Assembly: GCA_944388495.1 (NCBI GenBank)
Contig: CALXIZ010000013.1
Location: 1 to 53,886, forward strand
Direction of reading: 5' to 3'
Length of the DNA: 53,886 nt
Source of the DNA: an uncultured Clostridia bacterium
GTDB taxonomy: Bacteria; Bacillota; Clostridia; Peptostreptococcales; Anaerovoracaceae
Shown here: positions 51,420 through 53,886 of the stretch, piece after piece
How the letters are laid out: every line of letters begins with the position of its first letter
Position numbering within the stretch: the stretch's first letter is position 1
Notes under the pieces: model-generated
What the model was told of the DNA's origin: nothing
The model's database searches: none
Seen by the model: only the letters and a program-made list of their open reading frames with translations
Translations under genes and position numbers: made by a program

Positions 51420-53882
51420 TCACTCCGCCTCTTTGACGAGAGCCTCCTCGAGAACCTCGTCTATGGTATCGATCTCTCTGAATTCGAGATCGTGTCTCAC
51501 GTTCTGCGGAAGCTCATCGATATCCTTCATATTTTCACGCGGAAGCAGAACCTTTTTGACGCCGGCTCTGTGCGCCGCGATGACTTTTTCCTTGATGCCT
51601 CCCACAGGCAGCACCTTTCCCCTCAGAGTGATCTCGCCTGTCATCGCCAGATCTCTGCGCACCGGCGTATCCGTGAGTGCGGAAACCATGGATGTACACA
51701 TGGTAACACCGGCGGAAGGGCCGTCCTTCGGCGTCGCTCCTTCCGGAATATGAATATGGATGTCTCTGTTCTTGTAGAACTCCTCATCGATGCCCAGCGC
51801 TTCGCTTCTGGCACGGATGACAGAGAGCCCCGCCTTTGCGGATTCCTGCATCACATCTCCCAGTTGCCCGGTCAGAACCAGCTTGCCGCTGCCTTTCATG
51901 ACCGTCGTTTCGATGAAGAGCGTATCGCCGCCGACAGCCGTCCAGGCCATGCCTGTGGTCACTCCCACTTCACTGCCGCCTTCCACGATATCGTAGCTCG
52001 TCTTTTTCCTGCCGAGATAAGATTCCAGATTTCCCGCTGTCACGCGGTAGGAAGCGCTGCGCTTTCCGCTCTCCACGACCTTTCTTGCCGCTTTCCGGCA
52101 GATGCTTCCGATCTCCCGCTCGAGATTCCGCACGCCGGATTCACGGGTATAGTAGTTGATCACGTTGCGGATCGCGCTTTCTGAAATGCTGATCTGTTTC
52201 TTTTTCAGACCGTTTTCTCTGATCTGCTTCGGAACGAGATGACGCTGCGCGATCTTGACCTTTTCCTCTTCCGTATATCCCGTAAGACTGATGAGCTCCA
52301 TGCGGTCCAGCAGCGGACGCGGTATCGTGTCCGTGGAATTGGCTGTCGTGATAAAGAGGACCTTCGACAGATCAAACGGCAGATCGAGATAGTGATCCTT
52401 AAAGTCTCTGTTCTGTTCCGGGTCGAGAACTTCCAGCAGAGCGGATGCAGGATCTCCGCGGTAATCCGACGCTACCTTGTCGATCTCGTCGAGCAGAAAT
52501 ACAGGATTGTTGACGCCCACGTCGCGGATCGATGTGACGATTCTGCCCGGAATAGCTCCCACATAGGTTCTCCGGTGACCGCGGATCTCCGCCTCGTCGT
52601 GAACGCCGCCCAGAGACATGCGCACGAATTCTCTGCCGATGGAGCGCGCGATGGAACGCGCGATCGATGTCTTTCCCACACCCGGAGGACCTACCAGGCA
52701 GAGGATCGGCCCCTTGTAGTTTTCCGACAGACTCATGACCGCCAGATATTCCAGGATTCTGTCCTTGACCTTCTGCAGACCGTAGTGATCCTCGTCGAGG
52801 ATCTTTTTCGTCTTCTTCAGATCGATATCATCTTCTGTGGATTTATTCCACGGAAGCTCCAGCACACATTCGATGTACGTACGGAGTACGGAAGCATCTG
52901 CGGATGCCGGCTGAATGCGCAGCATACGTTTGATTTCCTTTTCGACCTTATCATGAGTCTTCTTTTCAAGGTTCAGCTCTTCCAGCTGTTTCAGCCAGCC
53001 TTCGACTTCGTCTTCGATCGATTCGTCCTGACCCAGCTCACCCTGAATCGTCTTCATCTGCTCGCGCAGATAATATTCTCTCTGGTTTTCATTCAGACGG
53101 CTCTTGACCTTCTGCGAGATCTCCTGTTCGATCTTTAAAACTTCGTTTTCTCTGCGCAGAAACTCACTGACCTTTTCCAGACGTTCGACCACATCGACAG
53201 CCTCGAGAATCTGCTGCTTTTCCTCGACCTTCAGATCAAGGTTGGAGGTGATCACATCCGCCAGTCTGCCCGGTGAAGCGATCGCCTCGATGCCCGGCAG
53301 AATCTCGGCCGTCAGCTTCTGCGATACCTCCACATACTCGACAAACTGCTGCAATACGGCTCTGCGGAGCGCCTCCGCATTCGGATCGTCCATTCTGACA
53401 GACTTTTCCCTGATATATTCGATCTTTGCTCTGAAGTACGGAACCTCGTGGATCATATCCGTGATTTTTCCGCGCGAAACGCCTTCCACAAGAACCCGGA
53501 TCGCATTGCCCGGCAGGCGCAGCATCTGTTTGATACGCGCCACTGTTCCGAACCGGAAGAAATCCTCCGGTGTAGGCAGATCTGTCTCGGAATTTTTCTG
53601 CGTGACGAGAAAGACGGTCTGATCCGAAAGCATCGCATGCTCCAGCGCGCTGACCGATTTTTCCCTTCCCACATCAAAATGTATGACCATCGTCGGGAAA
53701 ATCGAAATTCCTCTCAGAGGAATTACCGGCATCTCATCCGACGGCATGCTTTCCACATGGACAAGATCCTCGATCATCTTGTCATATCTCTCATCGGAGC
53801 TCTCTCTGTCTTCCGCTCCGCTGACTTTTTCTTCTTCATTATCCGGGGTACCTTTCAACATGTCTTTTTCATTTTCTGACAT
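51420..53882 (-). CDS. lon: ATP-dependent protease Lon
   Basis: An 820-residue complete cytosolic protease; its ATG is 4 nt from the window end. N-terminal substrate-binding domain starts near 50 (MPVIPLRGISIFPTMVIHFDVG), after an acidic 48-residue extension. AAA+ module has Walker A GPPGVGKTS and VFLLDEIDK. The Ser-Lys protease domain has PKDGPSAGVTM (Ser about 723) and the lysine in GGIKEKVIAAHRAG. It degrades misfolded and regulatory proteins. The promoter lies outside the window. Confidence 0.97.
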   Translation of the reverse strand: MSENEKDMLKGTPDNEEEKVSGAEDRESSDERYDKMIEDLVHVESMPSDEMPVIPLRGISIFPTMVIHFDVGREKSVSALEHAMLSDQTVFLVTQKNSETDLPTPEDFFRFGTVARIKQMLRLPGNAIRVLVEGVSRGKITDMIHEVPYFRAKIEYIREKSVRMDDPNAEALRRAVLQQFVEYVEVSQKLTAEILPGIEAIASPGRLADVITSNLDLKVEEKQQILEAVDVVERLEKVSEFLRRENEVLKIEQEISQKVKSRLNENQREYYLREQMKTIQGELGQDESIEDEVEGWLKQLEELNLEKKTHDKVEKEIKRMLRIQPASADASVLRTYIECVLELPWNKSTEDDIDLKKTKKILDEDHYGLQKVKDRILEYLAVMSLSENYKGPILCLVGPPGVGKTSIARSIARSIGREFVRMSLGGVHDEAEIRGHRRTYVGAIPGRIVTSIRDVGVNNPVFLLDEIDKVASDYRGDPASALLEVLDPEQNRDFKDHYLDLPFDLSKVLFITTANSTDTIPRPLLDRMELISLTGYTEEEKVKIAQRHLVPKQIRENGLKKKQISISESAIRNVINYYTRESGVRNLEREIGSICRKAARKVVESGKRSASYRVTAGNLESYLGRKKTSYDIVEGGSEVGVTTGMAWTAVGGDTLFIETTVMKGSGKLVLTGQLGDVMQESAKAGLSVIRARSEALGIDEEFYKNRDIHIHIPEGATPKDGPSAGVTMCTSMVSALTDTPVRRDLAMTGEITLRGKVLPVGGIKEKVIAAHRAGVKKVLLPRENMKDIDELPQNVRHDLEFREIDTIDEVLEEALVKEAE

Positions 53883-53886
53883 ATTT

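Noticed and set aside
1-53886. tRNA, rRNA, CRISPR arrays, insertion sequences, phage genes, replication origin
   Set aside because: None seen by eye on either strand; there are no spaced direct repeats, transposase motifs or clustered DnaA-box-like sites. A covariance-model scan would be needed to exclude a missed tRNA.

Overview
The window reads as chromosomal DNA of an anaerobic, endospore-forming Gram-positive bacterium of the class Clostridia. The reasons are: sporulation genes (spoIID next to murA, spmA-spmB); low-GC-type sigma-A promoters and strong GGAGG ribosome sites despite a roughly 50% GC composition; a T-box leader; an AbrB-type regulator; the glmU-prs-pth-mfd gene order known from Bacillus; and two CoA-transferases of the type used in butyrate/acetate fermentation. 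I see no rRNA, tRNA, phage, insertion sequence or CRISPR array. Nearly all of it is compact housekeeping sequence in short operons separated by strong intrinsic terminators, many of them bidirectional.

Layout. 1-4665 (minus): an uptake system of the iron/heme/corrinoid ABC class (lipoprotein, permease, binding protein, ATPase and a secreted protein cut by the window edge). It runs from a MerR-type promoter and is divergent from a MerR/GyrI-like regulator at 4815-5765. 5964-8215 (minus): XdhC-like protein plus cysteine desulfurase, probably a molybdenum-hydroxylase cofactor sulfuration pair. 8570-9099: cold-shock protein with a long structured leader. 9323-11913 (plus): TypA/BipA GTPase and a DtxR-type iron regulator. 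12021-17275 (minus): two CoA-transferases, O-acetylhomoserine sulfhydrylase and DNA polymerase III delta. 17508-20629 (minus): ComEC and an unrecognised small protein. 20861-24529 (plus): a very large class A penicillin-binding protein.

24684-38389 (minus): glmS, dnaE with a DUF5662 gene, a SurA-N-like lipoprotein, mfd, pth, prs and glmU. 38593-43240 (plus): a tryptophan-type T-box leader, a TrpXYZ-like ABC transporter and murC. 43401-47432 (minus): spoIID, murA and spmA-spmB. 47636-48224 (plus): a small membrane protein and an AbrB-like regulator. 48332-53882 (minus): lon, ysxC/engB, a YkvA-family gene, hpt, pduL and deoC.

The genes share a few themes. Peptidoglycan precursor supply and assembly is represented by glmS, glmU, murA, murC and the class A PBP. 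Metal and cofactor handling is represented by the ABC cluster, the DtxR regulator and the XdhC/NifS pair. Acyl-CoA and acetyl-phosphate metabolism is represented by the two CoA-transferases, PduL and DeoC. I found no clear entirely new multigene system. The best candidates for undescribed biology are the ABC cluster whose lipoprotein and binding protein share a repeated module, the structured leaders before csp, typA and pduL, the CoA-transferase with Asp in place of the catalytic Glu, the reordered XdhC, and the giant acidic cytoplasmic extension of the PBP.
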